Below, piece after piece: positions 26,122 through 34,869 of a stretch of DNA of 34,984 nucleotides. The notes beneath the pieces are model-generated. The model was not told the origin of the DNA and ran no database searches. It saw only the letters and a program-made list of their open reading frames with translations. Source of the DNA: Nostocales cyanobacterium LEGE 12452 (GTDB lineage: Bacteria > Cyanobacteriota > Cyanobacteriia > Cyanobacteriales > Nostocaceae); NCBI GenBank assembly GCA_015206945.1, contig JADEXV010000061.1, positions 1 to 34,984 on the forward strand. The letters are read 5' to 3'. Made by a program: the position numbers and the translations under genes. Position 1 is the first letter of the stretch. Each line of letters opens with the position of its first letter.

Positions 26122-27285
26122 TTAACTTCTAAGTTGCACAGGCATAGCTAAATAGGTCATTTTTAAGCCACCCAATGGTGTAAAAATTACTGGAGTTAGG
26201 CTTTGATTTAAATGCATTTGAATTTCGGAAGATGGTAACTCTTTCAAGCCTTCCATCAAGTATTTAATGTTAAAGGCAATTTCAATATTTTCCCCAGAAA
26301 TTTGTGCCGGCATTGACTCTCTACCACTGCCCACATCTTGAGCTTCACAAGATAAGGTAATTTCTTGAGCTTCGCTATCAATACTAAGCTTGACAATATT
26401 ATTTTTCTGATCGGCTAACACAGCAATCCGTTCCAAAGTGCTGACAAATTGTCGGCGTTCAATTGTCACTTGTCGCTCAAATTGCCGCGGAATTAATTGT
26501 CGATAAGCAGGATATTGCCCTTCTAATGTGCGACTAGTCAAGCGTTGATTTTGCCATGCAAACACAACTTGACCTTGATCGAAATATAAAGCTACGGGTT
26601 CATCTGATGAGGCGCTATGAGCTAACATTCGTTGAAGTTCGCGTAATGCTCTAGCTGGTACTGTCACTTCTAGTTGACTAGTTCCGCCTAGAGGACGCTC
26701 GTTGCTAGTTTCTACGACGGCGAGGCGATGTCCGTCTGTAGCTGCAAATTCTAGGGTGTCTTGTTTAACTGTTAAATGCACACCAGTAAGTACTTGCTTG
26801 GTTTCATCAGCACTGGTAGCAAATAATGAACCGCGTAATCCCTCAATTAATGCGGTGGTGGTGAGATGGATTACTTCTGTATTTTCAATTACAGGTAGTT
26901 CGGGAAATTCTTCTGGCCCCATTGCTCGGACTTGGTAATGTCCGCTCTTGGGTGTGAGTGTAACTATTAAACCTTCTCCACCAGATGTTGCACCTGTCAA
27001 GGCTGATTCATCATCTAGAGTAATCTCGCCTTCTGGAAGACGAGAGGTGATGTCTACAAGTAACTTAGCAGGAAGTGCGATCGCACCACTTTGCCATACC
27101 TCTGCGTTAAAGCTGGTGCGGATTCCCAAACTGAGATCGAAGGCTGTTAAGCTTACTTGGTTAGTTTCAGCATCCGCTTGTAACAGCACATTGGCAAGTA
27201 CCGGATGAGTTGGTCGTGAAGGTACTGCACGACTAACGAGTGAGAGGTTTGTACTGAGATCGCTTTGGGAGCAAACTAATTTCAT
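26122..27285 (-). CDS. dnaN: DNA polymerase III beta subunit (sliding clamp)
   Basis: 387 aa, full length. The clamp is a ring-shaped dimer that tethers the replicative polymerase to DNA. The start 'MKLVCSQSDLSTNLSLVSRA' and segments 'RPTHPVLANVLLQA', 'ATDGHRLAVVET', 'TVPARALRELQRML' and the C-terminal 'VIFTPLGGLKMTYLAMPVQL' correspond to the three clamp folds and the conserved C-terminal tail that forms the partner-binding pocket. It is transcribed in the same direction as dnaA, but 4.8 kb of accessory genes and the putative oriC separate them, whereas the two are adjacent in many bacteria. Confidence 0.98.
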   Translation of the reverse strand: MKLVCSQSDLSTNLSLVSRAVPSRPTHPVLANVLLQADAETNQVSLTAFDLSLGIRTSFNAEVWQSGAIALPAKLLVDITSRLPEGEITLDDESALTGATSGGEGLIVTLTPKSGHYQVRAMGPEEFPELPVIENTEVIHLTTTALIEGLRGSLFATSADETKQVLTGVHLTVKQDTLEFAATDGHRLAVVETSNERPLGGTSQLEVTVPARALRELQRMLAHSASSDEPVALYFDQGQVVFAWQNQRLTSRTLEGQYPAYRQLIPRQFERQVTIERRQFVSTLERIAVLADQKNNIVKLSIDSEAQEITLSCEAQDVGSGRESMPAQISGENIEIAFNIKYLMEGLKELPSSEIQMHLNQSLTPVIFTPLGGLKMTYLAMPVQLRS

Positions 27286-27830
27286 AAGTCAGATGCAGCT
27301 TGTGAAAGATATCCTAACATCCTTATGTTTATAGGCGATCGCTATTTGTTTGATTAGTGCGTAGGCGTAGTCCGCCACAAGCATCGCTTCTACGGTTCAG
27401 GCTGTAATAATTTAAACCTTTGCAACACATGCTCTTCCATATATAAGAAAGGCTTAAGCATTTCCAAGAAATGTATAATTAATTGCTGCAAAGGCTTAAT
27501 GCTTTGCAACACATGCTCTTCCATGTATAAGAAAGGCTTAAGCATTTCCAAGAAATGTATAATTAATTGCTGCAAAGGCTTAATACTTTGCAACACATGC
27601 TCTTCCATGTATAAGAAAGGCTTAAATCATTGCAGCATTTGTTGTAATGAACTTATGAATTGATTTATTACCTGAAATCTAAAAATAATTTAAGTGAAAT
27701 TAACTAAGGTTTTCGAGATGCGATGTCTGTTATGAGCTACATCTACGCAACTTATTTGTAGTATTTCCCCATGACATTAAATATATTTTTGTATAAAACA
27801 GTACTATCAACCTAGTAGCAGAGATGCATT
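27286..27830. other. Intergenic region between dnaN and the following gene
   Basis: About 545 bp. It holds a HIP1 site near 27336, a short Nostoc-type dispersed motif (about 27358-27395), the 84-bp tandem repeat listed separately and an AT-rich stretch before 27831. No exact TTTTCCACA box was found, so I do not place an origin here. Confidence 0.5.
27421..27626. repeat. 84-bp tandem repeat, about 2.4 copies
   Basis: Units start at 27421, 27505 and 27589 (third one partial, about 38 bp). Full units differ at only two or three positions. Each carries the palindrome CATTTCcaaGAAATG (27459-27473; 27543-27557), and the junctions can form TGCAAAG/CTTTGCA hairpins (27487-27493 with 27502-27508). 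The period is 28 codons, so a minus-strand frame (27390-27608) stays open as a repeated 28-residue peptide, but no ribosome-binding site supports it as a gene. Confidence 0.9.
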
Positions 27831-28271
27831 ATGGCACGTCGTAAAAGAAATTCCAGCGTTTTAGAACGAGCCGATCGCCGGATTGAAAGTTTACAATCTA
27901 TCAGTGTAGAACTTGACTTTGGCGGAGGACTGACTATCCAAGCTTATAATATGACAATTAACGATCTCCGGTCTAAGCTTGCTGCCTACAACACTGCGTT
28001 ATCTACAATTGACAAACTCACTGATGACGTGAAAAATGCAGAACAGGCTGTAATAACAATGTCAGAAAAAATGTTACTAGGAGTTGCCAGTCGTTACGGT
28101 AAAATCAGCCAGGAATACGAGATGGCAGGTGGTGCTAGACGAGGTAATACCAAGAAGAAGCGAAGCGTAGTAGGCAATTCCAAAGTCACCAATCCTTTAG
28201 CAGCCGATTCTGTTCAGCCTTCTTCTGTAAATGGATCTATGAATGGGGCTTCGGGTGCGATCGTCAGCTAG
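27831..28271 (+). CDS. Small basic coiled-coil protein, conserved-type, unknown function
   Basis: 146 aa. A basic start ('MARRKRNSSVLERADRRIESL') is followed by 'LDFGGGLTIQAYN' and a helical stretch ('INDLRSKLAAYNTALSTID' to 'EQAVITMSEKMLLGVASRYG'). The tail is low-complexity, basic then Ser/Asn/Gly-rich. I do not recognise a named family; the central part resembles hypothetical proteins repeated in cyanobacterial genomes. It is convergent with the VapC-type gene. Confidence 0.7.
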   Translation: MARRKRNSSVLERADRRIESLQSISVELDFGGGLTIQAYNMTINDLRSKLAAYNTALSTIDKLTDDVKNAEQAVITMSEKMLLGVASRYGKISQEYEMAGGARRGNTKKKRSVVGNSKVTNPLAADSVQPSSVNGSMNGASGAIVS

Positions 28272-28301
28272 CTAAAATCCAATAGAAAACCAATGCCTAC
28301 C

Positions 28302-28337
28302 CAACGGGAGATTCACAACATCGTCACTCTCCCGTTG
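28302..28337. terminator. Hairpin between convergent genes
   Basis: Perfect 10-bp arms CAACGGGAGA (28302-28311) and TCTCCCGTTG (28328-28337), loop 16 nt. The right arm lies within the last codons of the PIN-domain gene. It could act in both directions. Confidence 0.45.
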
Positions 28338-28731
28338 AAGGAGTAATAAGCCGTAAATTGGAAATTCCTAAAAAATCTTTGATGTTGTGAGTAACTAAGG
28401 GTAAGTCATGGCGTAGAGCCGTTGCTGCAATCCAAGCGTCTTGAGGTGAAATCGCTCGTCCCGCGCTTTGTCGCTCTACACGCACCTGCGCCCATTGCCG
28501 GCAAAGGGTTTGATCAACCGGAATGATGAGGTAATTCAACAGGTATTGCTCTAGCTGTGCAAGGCGACGATCGCCCCACTGACGCAAAATTGCCCACTGA
28601 AGAAGTTCGGCGACAGTCATAAATGACAGTGCCAATTCTTGACTACTCAAAACTGGTAAATAAGGGTCAGCATAGTCGCTACCTTTGAAGATGAAGGAGG
28701 CAATGTCAGTATCAATAAGCAGAAGACTCAT
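28324..28731 (-). CDS. VapC-type PIN-domain toxin
   Basis: 135 aa. PIN ribonucleases cut RNA using a cluster of acidic residues: here Asp7 ('LLLIDTDIASF'), Glu42 ('MTVAELLQW') and Asp98 ('SPQDAWIAATAL'), with 'LVTHNIKDF' at 112-120 as the fourth site. Length and order fit VapC. It starts 10 bp after the stop of the small upstream gene, the usual antitoxin-toxin arrangement. The likely target is a tRNA or rRNA, which the sequence does not show. It appears intact. Confidence 0.85.
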   Translation of the reverse strand: MSLLLIDTDIASFIFKGSDYADPYLPVLSSQELALSFMTVAELLQWAILRQWGDRRLAQLEQYLLNYLIIPVDQTLCRQWAQVRVERQSAGRAISPQDAWIAATALRHDLPLVTHNIKDFLGISNLRLITPSTGE

Positions 28732-28741
28732 AGGAGTTTGA

Positions 28742-29035
28742 TTAAATTACCTCTTGGCGCTGCTGTCGCAGGAAGGTGAGGAAGTCCTCAATTGAGTCTT
28801 CTTCGGGCCAAAAGTTAGCGGCGAGATCCTTGAGATTATGAACGGTTGTGGGGGTTTGGGTGGCTAGTAGCTGCTTGAGTGTGGAGCCATGCCAAAACTC
28901 GGTACTGAGGGTTTTGAGATCGGTTTGGGAATTTGAGGCGGAATCGATTTCGGTCAGGATTTGTAGTAGTTGTAGGCGCTCTGTAGATGAGAGCAGTTGG
29001 ATGGCAGCGATCGCAGCTTCGAGTTGTGGGGTCAT
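28742..29035 (-). CDS. Probable antitoxin of the adjacent PIN-domain toxin
   Basis: 97 aa, acidic. The N-terminal half is helical ('LEAAIAAIQLLSSTERLQLL'), as in many cyanobacterial VapB-like antitoxins; the C-terminal part ('FWPEEDSIEDFLTFLRQQRQ') could wrap the toxin. AAGG six bases before the ATG is a good ribosome-binding site. No classical AbrB or ribbon-helix-helix DNA-binding motif is clear, so autoregulation is uncertain. Identified mainly by its position before the PIN gene. Confidence 0.7.
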   Translation of the reverse strand: MTPQLEAAIAAIQLLSSTERLQLLQILTEIDSASNSQTDLKTLSTEFWHGSTLKQLLATQTPTTVHNLKDLAANFWPEEDSIEDFLTFLRQQRQEVI

Positions 29036-29302
29036 GGCGAACCTTTTACTAGTCTAGTTATATGCTATAGAATTCCTATTTGATTAAAAAAAACTCGGTA
29101 CACTTTTATCATCTAAAATCCTTTTGCCTGTTGCCTACAAAGCCAAGTAATTTATGGCTACGCCACACTGCACGAACAGAAATTAAAGTGGGTTTTATCT
29201 GTGTAGCCGCGACTTCCAGTCGCCCGGTGTAGTACGCAAACATACTATAATTTGTGAAAAGCCTAATTTATCCTACTCCTAAAGACGCAAGAGGTATCGT
29301 TG

Positions 29303-30919
29303 GTGTCGCTCAAAGTATTCTGTTCGTACTCTCACAACGACGAACCTCTGAAGGATGAACTAGCTAAACACCTGACTATGTTGGAACGGCAAGGTGTAAT
29401 TTCAACTTGGCACGATCGCAAGATACCACCTGGAAGAGAATGGGATCGGCAGATTAATGAAAATTTGAACACAGCCGATATCATTCTATTGCTCGTCAGT
29501 TCAGACTTTATATATTCTAAATACTGCTGGGATGTTGAAGTTACCAAAGCAATAGAACGCCACGAAACTGGAGAGGCTTGCGTCATTCCAATTATTCTGC
29601 GAAATGTTTCTTGGCAATCTGCACCATTTGCTAAACTACAAGCTCTGCCCAAAAATGCCCAACCTGTTAAGTCTTGGAATAATCAAGACGATGCATTTAC
29701 GAATGTAGCTGAGGGAATTAAATTTGTTGCTGAACAACTAATTAAGGAGCGTGAGCAAAAACGGGTAATTAGGGAAGCCGCTATAGTTGAGTATCGACAG
29801 AAAGCTGAAGAATTTGCGTCTGATGGGGAGATTTCTCTTGTAGAATCGGAAATATTGAAAGATTTACAGGAACATTTAGGATTAACAGATTTAGAAGCCA
29901 GTGCAATCCGAGAGAAAGCATTAGAGCCTTACGGTATATATAAGAAAAATATAGACAAATACAGGCTATTCTTGCCAGATTTTGTAGATCGACATGGATA
30001 TCCATTAGATGAAAAAGCTAAAAATGAATTAAATAAATTACAACAATACTATGGACTTAAAGATAAAGATGCAGTTTGCTTAGAGAAGGAGCAAGAAGTA
30101 GAGTATCAAAAACGGCAAGCAGAAAAACTTCTGCAAGAACAGGAAGCAAAGCTTTTTACAGAAAATTTGGGCAATGGCGTAGTTCTGGAAATGGTTGCAA
30201 TTCCTGGTGGGAAATTCTTAATGGGTTCCCCAGAGAATGAGCCAGAACGATACAGTGATGAAAGTCCACAGCACACTGTTACCGTTCAACCCTTTTTCAT
30301 GGGTAAATTTCTGGTTACACAAAGCCAATGGGCTGTTGTAGCTGCGCTGAAAAAGGTAAATATTGATTTAAATCCCGAACCATCCAACTTTAAAGGTGCT
30401 AATCGACCTGTTGAGTGTGTTTCTTGGGATGATGCAATTGAGTTTTGTACCAGATTGTCTAAGAAGACAGGTAAGAGCTATCGCTTGCCTAGTGAGGCAG
30501 AGTGGGAATATGCCTGTCGTGCGGGAACGACTACCCCATTTTATTTTGGTGAGACAATTACGACTGATTTAGCGAATTATGATGGAAACTACACCTATAA
30601 TTCTGGGTCAAAGGGTGAATTTCGTGGTCATACAACAGATGTCGGAAAATTTCCACCAAATGCTTTTGGTTTATTTGATATGCATGGTAATACATGGGAA
30701 TGGTGTCAGGATGCTTGGCACGAGAATTATGACGGGACGCCAGCAGACGCTAGCCCTTGGATGAGTGATAATCATAATCGGCTGCTGCGTGGTGGTTCGT
30801 GGTACTTCAACTCGGGGCGCTGTCGTTCAGCGATTCGCTACAGGGTTGCGCGTGTCGTTAGGTACAACGAGGTAGGTTTTCGGATTGTGGTTACTGATAT
30901 GCTTGCTGACCTATTTTAA
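29303..30919 (+). CDS. TIR - helical linker - FGE/C-type-lectin-like fusion protein
   Basis: 538 aa from GTG 29303 (GAGG 8 nt upstream); a TTG at 29300 is the alternative. Residues 1-150 are a TIR domain ('VFCSYSHNDEPLKDEL', 'STWHDRKIPPGREW', 'ADIILLLVSSDF', 'YSKYCWDVEV'). Its Glu near 79 matches the catalytic Glu of TIR NADases. Residues about 155-290 are helical and charged, a linker type seen in other cyanobacterial proteins of this class. Residues about 295-530 are a formylglycine-generating-enzyme-like domain ('MVAIPGGKFLMGSPENEP', 'PVECVSWDDAIEFC', 'YRLPSEAEWEYACRAG', 'FGLFDMHGNTWEWCQD', 'LLRGGSW', 'GFRIVV'). This fold often serves as a ligand-binding module rather than an enzyme. A sensor-effector role in defence or signalling is inferred. 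Confidence 0.85.
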   Translation: MSLKVFCSYSHNDEPLKDELAKHLTMLERQGVISTWHDRKIPPGREWDRQINENLNTADIILLLVSSDFIYSKYCWDVEVTKAIERHETGEACVIPIILRNVSWQSAPFAKLQALPKNAQPVKSWNNQDDAFTNVAEGIKFVAEQLIKEREQKRVIREAAIVEYRQKAEEFASDGEISLVESEILKDLQEHLGLTDLEASAIREKALEPYGIYKKNIDKYRLFLPDFVDRHGYPLDEKAKNELNKLQQYYGLKDKDAVCLEKEQEVEYQKRQAEKLLQEQEAKLFTENLGNGVVLEMVAIPGGKFLMGSPENEPERYSDESPQHTVTVQPFFMGKFLVTQSQWAVVAALKKVNIDLNPEPSNFKGANRPVECVSWDDAIEFCTRLSKKTGKSYRLPSEAEWEYACRAGTTTPFYFGETITTDLANYDGNYTYNSGSKGEFRGHTTDVGKFPPNAFGLFDMHGNTWEWCQDAWHENYDGTPADASPWMSDNHNRLLRGGSWYFNSGRCRSAIRYRVARVVRYNEVGFRIVVTDMLADLF

Positions 30920-31020
30920 GTCAGTCTGAAAAGAGTTCTGTTCTGGCAATCTTTGAGGGGATGGGATATATCCAAGAGTAAAGACGCTAAAATTTACAGC
31001 AGTTGATAGGGGTTAAATTG

Positions 31021-31272
31021 ATGAGTCCGTCACTTGAAAAAATTTTAAGCGAGATTGAGCAATTAACTCCAGAAGAGCAATTGACGGTGATGGGGCATTT
31101 GGTGGAGCGTATGAAGAAGCATCTCATTCAAGCGCAACCAAAACGCAAGTGGAGCAATTTAAAGGGTATGGCATCCTATCCGCTATTGGGTGAGGATGCT
31201 CAGGAATGGGTTTCGCGAACTCGACGGGAAGGAGATGAGCATCGAGAACGGTTGTTGCGAGGAGAGGAATGA
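31021..31272 (+). CDS. Probable antitoxin, VapB-like
   Basis: 83 aa from the ATG at 31021; the frame extends to a TTG at 31003, but GGGG lies about 10 nt before the ATG. The N-terminus 'LEKILSEIEQLTPEEQLTVM' is the helical type common in cyanobacterial antitoxins of PIN toxins, and the basic middle 'KRKWSNLKGMASYPLLGEDA' with 'QEWVSRTRREGDEHR' is typical of their toxin-binding tail. It overlaps the PIN gene by 4 bp (ATGA), showing translational coupling. Confidence 0.75.
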   Translation: MSPSLEKILSEIEQLTPEEQLTVMGHLVERMKKHLIQAQPKRKWSNLKGMASYPLLGEDAQEWVSRTRREGDEHRERLLRGEE

Positions 31273-31712
31273 GAATTAGTGATGCGTTAGCTGGAGTTTC
31301 TCGCTTATTTCTCGATACAGCACCCGTAATTTATTTTGTAGAACGCAATCCGCAATTTGTGGATTTAGTCGATCCAATTTTTGATCGGCTAGAAGCTGAC
31401 ATTACAGCAGTAGCATCTGCAATAACATTATCAGAGTGTTTGGTGGGTGCTATACGTCTGGGGTTAGTGGATTTAGAGCAAGCTTTTGTCGATGTGTTGC
31501 AACAAGAACAAGTAGTTTTTGTGGAGATTAATGCTAATATTGCGCGAGAAGCTGCGAGAATTCGGGTACGTTATAACCTTCAGTTACCCGATGCGTTGCA
31601 GGTGGCGGCGGCAATAATTGCTGGTTGTGAGGCGTTTTTGACCAATGATACAGCTTTGAAGCGGGTGATGGAATTGAGGGTTTTGGTGGTGGGTGAGTTG
31701 TCGGTAGAGTGA
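31269..31712 (+). CDS. VapC-type PIN-domain toxin
   Basis: 147 aa. The acidic PIN set is complete: Asp16 ('LFLDTAPVIYFVE'), Glu56 ('ITLSECLVGA'), Asp108 ('LPDALQVAAAI') and Asp127 ('FLTNDTAL'). It is predicted to be a Mg2+-dependent endoribonuclease held in check by the overlapping antitoxin. It is different in sequence from the PIN toxin at 28.3 kb, so the two pairs are not a recent duplication. Its stop lies about 120 bp before the first DnaA box. Confidence 0.88.
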   Translation: MRISDALAGVSRLFLDTAPVIYFVERNPQFVDLVDPIFDRLEADITAVASAITLSECLVGAIRLGLVDLEQAFVDVLQQEQVVFVEINANIAREAARIRVRYNLQLPDALQVAAAIIAGCEAFLTNDTALKRVMELRVLVVGELSVE

Positions 31713-32048
31713 GCAGACTATTTGCAATTTTAGAAAAGATTAATGATTTAGGATCGCTATAGCGATGCCAGTAAATAGCGGAAAACTTGCAGCAATTGTT
31801 GTTGAAATCATATATAGTTAAGCAAGTTTACCTTGTGGAAAACTTGTGGAAAAGTACTTGAGTTTTTCCACAAGGTAATTATACTTAATTAAGTTTTGAC
31901 TGTAGGATATCAACTTTTCCCGAGTTTTTTGCACAATCTAAGTTAAATTTAATCAATTTTTAGACGTTACTTAATATTCTTGACTAATTCTTCAACCGCC
32001 AAAGCTCATAATTTAGACTGCTGGTTGTGGAAAACTTAAAATAAATCT
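31713..32048. other. oriC: Probable chromosomal origin (oriC), with DnaA boxes
   Basis: Four exact TTTTCCACA boxes: 31834-31842 and 31845-31853 (reverse sense), 31864-31872 (forward) and 32026-32034 (reverse). The first and third lie in a perfect 12-bp inverted repeat (31831-31842 with 31864-31875). An AT-rich stretch (about 31873-31990) between the box cluster and the last box could be the unwinding element. The region abuts the dnaA 3' end. Few other regions of the window carry the exact box. Box number is modest, so the functional origin could extend further. Confidence 0.7.
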
Positions 32049-33431
32049 TCAGGAAGATTTTTGAGAACGGCTAGTCATATTGATGCGATCGCTCAGTTGG
32101 CGGATTGTTTGTGCTAAAGTGCGATCGCTCTCTTGAAGTTGATTAATTTTATCGCAACTATAGATTACCGTTGTATGGTCTTTACCACCAAATTCCTCAC
32201 CAATTCTCGGCAAACTCAAAGCCGTGTGTTGGCGCATCAGATACATTCCTAGTTGACGCGCCCAGCTAATCTCTCTTCGGCGTGAGTTACTTTTGAGGTC
32301 ATCTATTGAAACATCAAAATTATCAGCCACCACCTTTAAAATTGCTTCTGGGGTAGCTGCCATTTTTTCGTTAGGCGGTTCTAAAACTGGTGTGATATTT
32401 TCCACCGTCATTGGTAAACCCCAAATAGAAATATAAGCCACCGCCCGAATTAAAGCTCCTTCTAATTCTCGAATATTAGAAGTATAGTTAGAAGCAATAT
32501 ACTCAATCACGTCGCGGGGAAGACTAATATTTTCATCCTCAGCCTTTTTCTGCAAAATTGCCATTCTCGTTTCTAAATCTGGCTTTTGGATATCTGCAAT
32601 TAAGCCCATAGAAAACCGAGAACAAAGACGTTCTTGCAAGCTAGGAATTTGATTAGGTGGACGGTCGGAAGCAATGACAACTTGTTTACCAGCTTCATGT
32701 AGAGTATTAAAAGTATAAAAGAATTCCTCTTGGGTATATTCCTTCCCTTCAAGAAACTGAATATCATCAACTAATAAAACATCAGCCGCTCGGTAATGCT
32801 CTCGAAAACTTTGCATACTATCCTTACGGATAGCTGTAATTAAATCATTAGTAAACTGCTCAGTAGAAACATAAAATATTTTACAATTAGGAGAAATCGC
32901 ATAGCGAGAATGACCAATAGCTTGCATCAGATGAGTTTTACCCAAGCCGACACCACCGCATAAAAACAAAGGATTAAATTCTTTACCCGGAGATTCTGCA
33001 ACTGCCAAAGAAGCAGCATGAGCCATGCGATTGTTAGCACCAACTACAAATCGCGAAAAGAGATATTTAGAGTTTAAGTCAGTAGTTTTATGATTGTGAT
33101 TAGCAATAGGTTCAGAAATACTGCTGGAATTTGGTGATTCCCAAGCAACCTCTCGTTCACTAAAATGAGAAACTTCATCACCTTGAGCAACAGTAATGTA
33201 AATTCCCACAGGATGACCGAGGATATCTTGGACTACATGAGCAATAGTATTAATGTAATACTTCTGTAACCAATTACGAGCAAATGGGTTAGGAGTGCGG
33301 ATAACCAAACAATTGTTTTCTAATCGCTCTGCACTAGCAGTTTTGATCCAAGTTTCAAAGGTAGGTCGGGATAGTTCAAGCTTTAGGCGCTCTAGTACCT
33401 GACTCCACAGACTTTCTATGGGAATTTCCAT
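32049..33431 (-). CDS. dnaA: Chromosomal replication initiator DnaA
   Basis: 460 aa, full length. Domain I starts at '[19 protein letters not shown]'. A short variable linker (about 85-120) precedes the AAA+ domain with Walker A '[13 protein letters not shown]' (about 158-170), Walker B '[14 protein letters not shown]' (about 216-229) and sensor region '[13 protein letters not shown]'. Domain IV has the DnaA helix-turn-helix signature '[15 protein letters not shown]' (near 413-427), which reads TTTTCCACA-type boxes. A TTATCCACC sequence, one base off the E. coli-type box, overlaps the start codon region. The putative oriC lies at its 3' end, and the HtrA-like gene is divergent from its 5' end. 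Confidence 0.98.
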   Translation of the reverse strand: MEIPIESLWSQVLERLKLELSRPTFETWIKTASAERLENNCLVIRTPNPFARNWLQKYYINTIAHVVQDILGHPVGIYITVAQGDEVSHFSEREVAWESPNSSSISEPIANHNHKTTDLNSKYLFSRFVVGANNRMAHAASLAVAESPGKEFNPLFLCGGVGLGKTHLMQAIGHSRYAISPNCKIFYVSTEQFTNDLITAIRKDSMQSFREHYRAADVLLVDDIQFLEGKEYTQEEFFYTFNTLHEAGKQVVIASDRPPNQIPSLQERLCSRFSMGLIADIQKPDLETRMAILQKKAEDENISLPRDVIEYIASNYTSNIRELEGALIRAVAYISIWGLPMTVENITPVLEPPNEKMAATPEAILKVVADNFDVSIDDLKSNSRRREISWARQLGMYLMRQHTALSLPRIGEEFGGKDHTTVIYSCDKINQLQESDRTLAQTIRQLSDRINMTSRSQKSS

Positions 33432-33596
33432 TATCCACCACCTTTGCTGTTAATCGTCACAATAGAAGAGAAAGCACTAATTTAGCATTGAGACACGCTA
33501 GACCTAAAATAAGCTTTTAAGTTAGTAACCATTTTGGGACATACCCAGTAGGCAAGATCCTAACATCCACTGACTGACACGGAGAAGCAACGACAC
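33432..33596. promoter_or_regulatory. Divergent promoter region of dnaA and the HtrA-like gene
   Basis: 165 bp between two starts pointing apart. The dnaA side has TTATCCACC at 33431-33439, a near-match to a DnaA box that could allow autoregulation. No confident -10/-35 pair is called. Confidence 0.4.
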
Positions 33597-34838
33597 ATGA
33601 AGATAACAAACCATCACTCAGCGCCCAAAAAAATTAAAACTAGGGGTTTACCCCAGAGGTTGTGGATGCTCTCATACGGGGTAGCAGTGGTGTTCTTAGG
33701 GAGCTGCTCTCTTCTATCTGCTAGGACTGTTGATAATCAGCAAAGGGATACTCAAGCCCAAAACACAACAGTACCTAATCCGGTAATTGTCCCCCCGCAG
33801 ATTTTCTCTTCGTCTGGAGATCCTAATTTTGTCGTGAAAGTAGTGCAACAGGTGGGGCCTGCGGTAGTTCGCATTGATTCTTCCCGAACAATCACTTCTC
33901 GCGTACCAGACGAATTTAACGATCCATTTTTCCGGCGGTTTTTTGGAGAGGGAAGTCCACAGCCTAGACAACGGGTAGAGCGGGGTAGCGGTTCTGGATT
34001 TATTATTAATTCTTCAGGGCAGATTTTGACTAATGCCCATGTCGTAGACGGTGCTGATAGAGTGACTGTCACACTCAAAGATGGCCGAACTTTTGATGGG
34101 AAAGTACTGGGTGAAGATCCGGTAACTGATGTGGCTGCGATTAAAATTGACGCTAATAATCTGCCAACTCTAGCTGTGGGTAACTCCGATACCTTGCAAC
34201 CAGGAGAAGCAGTAGTAGCTATTGGCAACCCCTTAGGCTTGAATAATACCGTTACTTCTGGAATTATTAGTGCTACAGGGCGTTCTAGTAGCGATATTGG
34301 TGCTAGTGACAAGCGGGTTGACTACATCCAAACGGATGCTGCAATTAACCCTGGTAATTCCGGTGGCCCACTGCTAAATGCTCGTGGTCAGGTAGTTGCA
34401 ATGAACACAGCTATTATTCGAGGCGCACAAGGTTTGGGATTTGCTATCCCCATTAATACTGTGCAAAGAATTTCCCAGGAATTAATTGCTAACGGTAAGG
34501 TAGATCATCCTTATTTGGGTGTTCAAATGGTGACACTGACACCAGAAATTAAAGAAAAAATAAAAAATGGAGCAGGCGATCGCTTAAATCTTACAGCAGA
34601 TGAGGGTGTTTTGCTGATTGAGATTGTGCCGCGATCGCCTGCATCTATAGCTGGACTACGAGTCGGCGATGTGATTAAAAGCATTAATAATCAGCCTGTG
34701 ACTAAAATTGAAGAAGTACAAAGGCTAGTAGAAAAGAGCAAAATCGGCACTAAGTTACCAATAGAAGTGGAACGCAATGGGCAAATTGTCCAAGTAGGAG
34801 TTCAACCTGCTCCTTTGCCTGTTAGACGTGAAGGATAA
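33597..34838 (+). CDS. HtrA/Deg-family serine protease with one PDZ domain
   Basis: 413 aa, similar in length to cyanobacterial HhoA/HhoB/HtrA proteins. The N-terminus has a hydrophobic segment (about 22-38) ending '[11 protein letters not shown]', which could be a lipobox with Cys as first mature residue or a normal export signal; either puts the enzyme outside the cytoplasm. The trypsin-like triad is His148 ('TNAHVVDGA'), Asp178 ('[11 protein letters not shown]') and Ser255 ('[10 protein letters not shown]'). The PDZ domain spans about 305-405 ('[16 protein letters not shown]', '[20 protein letters not shown]'). Such proteases degrade damaged or misfolded periplasmic and thylakoid-lumen proteins. 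Which of the HhoA, HhoB or HtrA paralogues it is cannot be settled here. Confidence 0.93.
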   Translation: MKITNHHSAPKKIKTRGLPQRLWMLSYGVAVVFLGSCSLLSARTVDNQQRDTQAQNTTVPNPVIVPPQIFSSSGDPNFVVKVVQQVGPAVVRIDSSRTITSRVPDEFNDPFFRRFFGEGSPQPRQRVERGSGSGFIINSSGQILTNAHVVDGADRVTVTLKDGRTFDGKVLGEDPVTDVAAIKIDANNLPTLAVGNSDTLQPGEAVVAIGNPLGLNNTVTSGIISATGRSSSDIGASDKRVDYIQTDAAINPGNSGGPLLNARGQVVAMNTAIIRGAQGLGFAIPINTVQRISQELIANGKVDHPYLGVQMVTLTPEIKEKIKNGAGDRLNLTADEGVLLIEIVPRSPASIAGLRVGDVIKSINNQPVTKIEEVQRLVEKSKIGTKLPIEVERNGQIVQVGVQPAPLPVRREG

Positions 34839-34841
34839 TAC

Positions 34842-34869
34842 TTGTCATTTGTCATTCGTCATTTGTCAG
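34842..34869. repeat. Heptamer tandem repeat (TTGTCAT)n
   Basis: Four 7-bp units: TTGTCAT, TTGTCAT, TCGTCAT, TTGTCAG. This is the short tandem heptamer type common in Nostocales intergenic DNA. It leads directly into the second copy of the 127-bp repeat. Confidence 0.8.

Noticed and set aside
27390..27608. 72-aa open frame with 28-residue repeats
   Set aside because: It is explained by the 84-bp tandem repeat, whose length is a multiple of three; no ribosome-binding site.
29215..29235. GCGACTTCCAGTCGC hairpin before the TIR-FGE gene as an RNA gene or riboswitch
   Set aside because: Only a 6-bp palindrome within a dispersed Nostoc-type sequence; no further structure.
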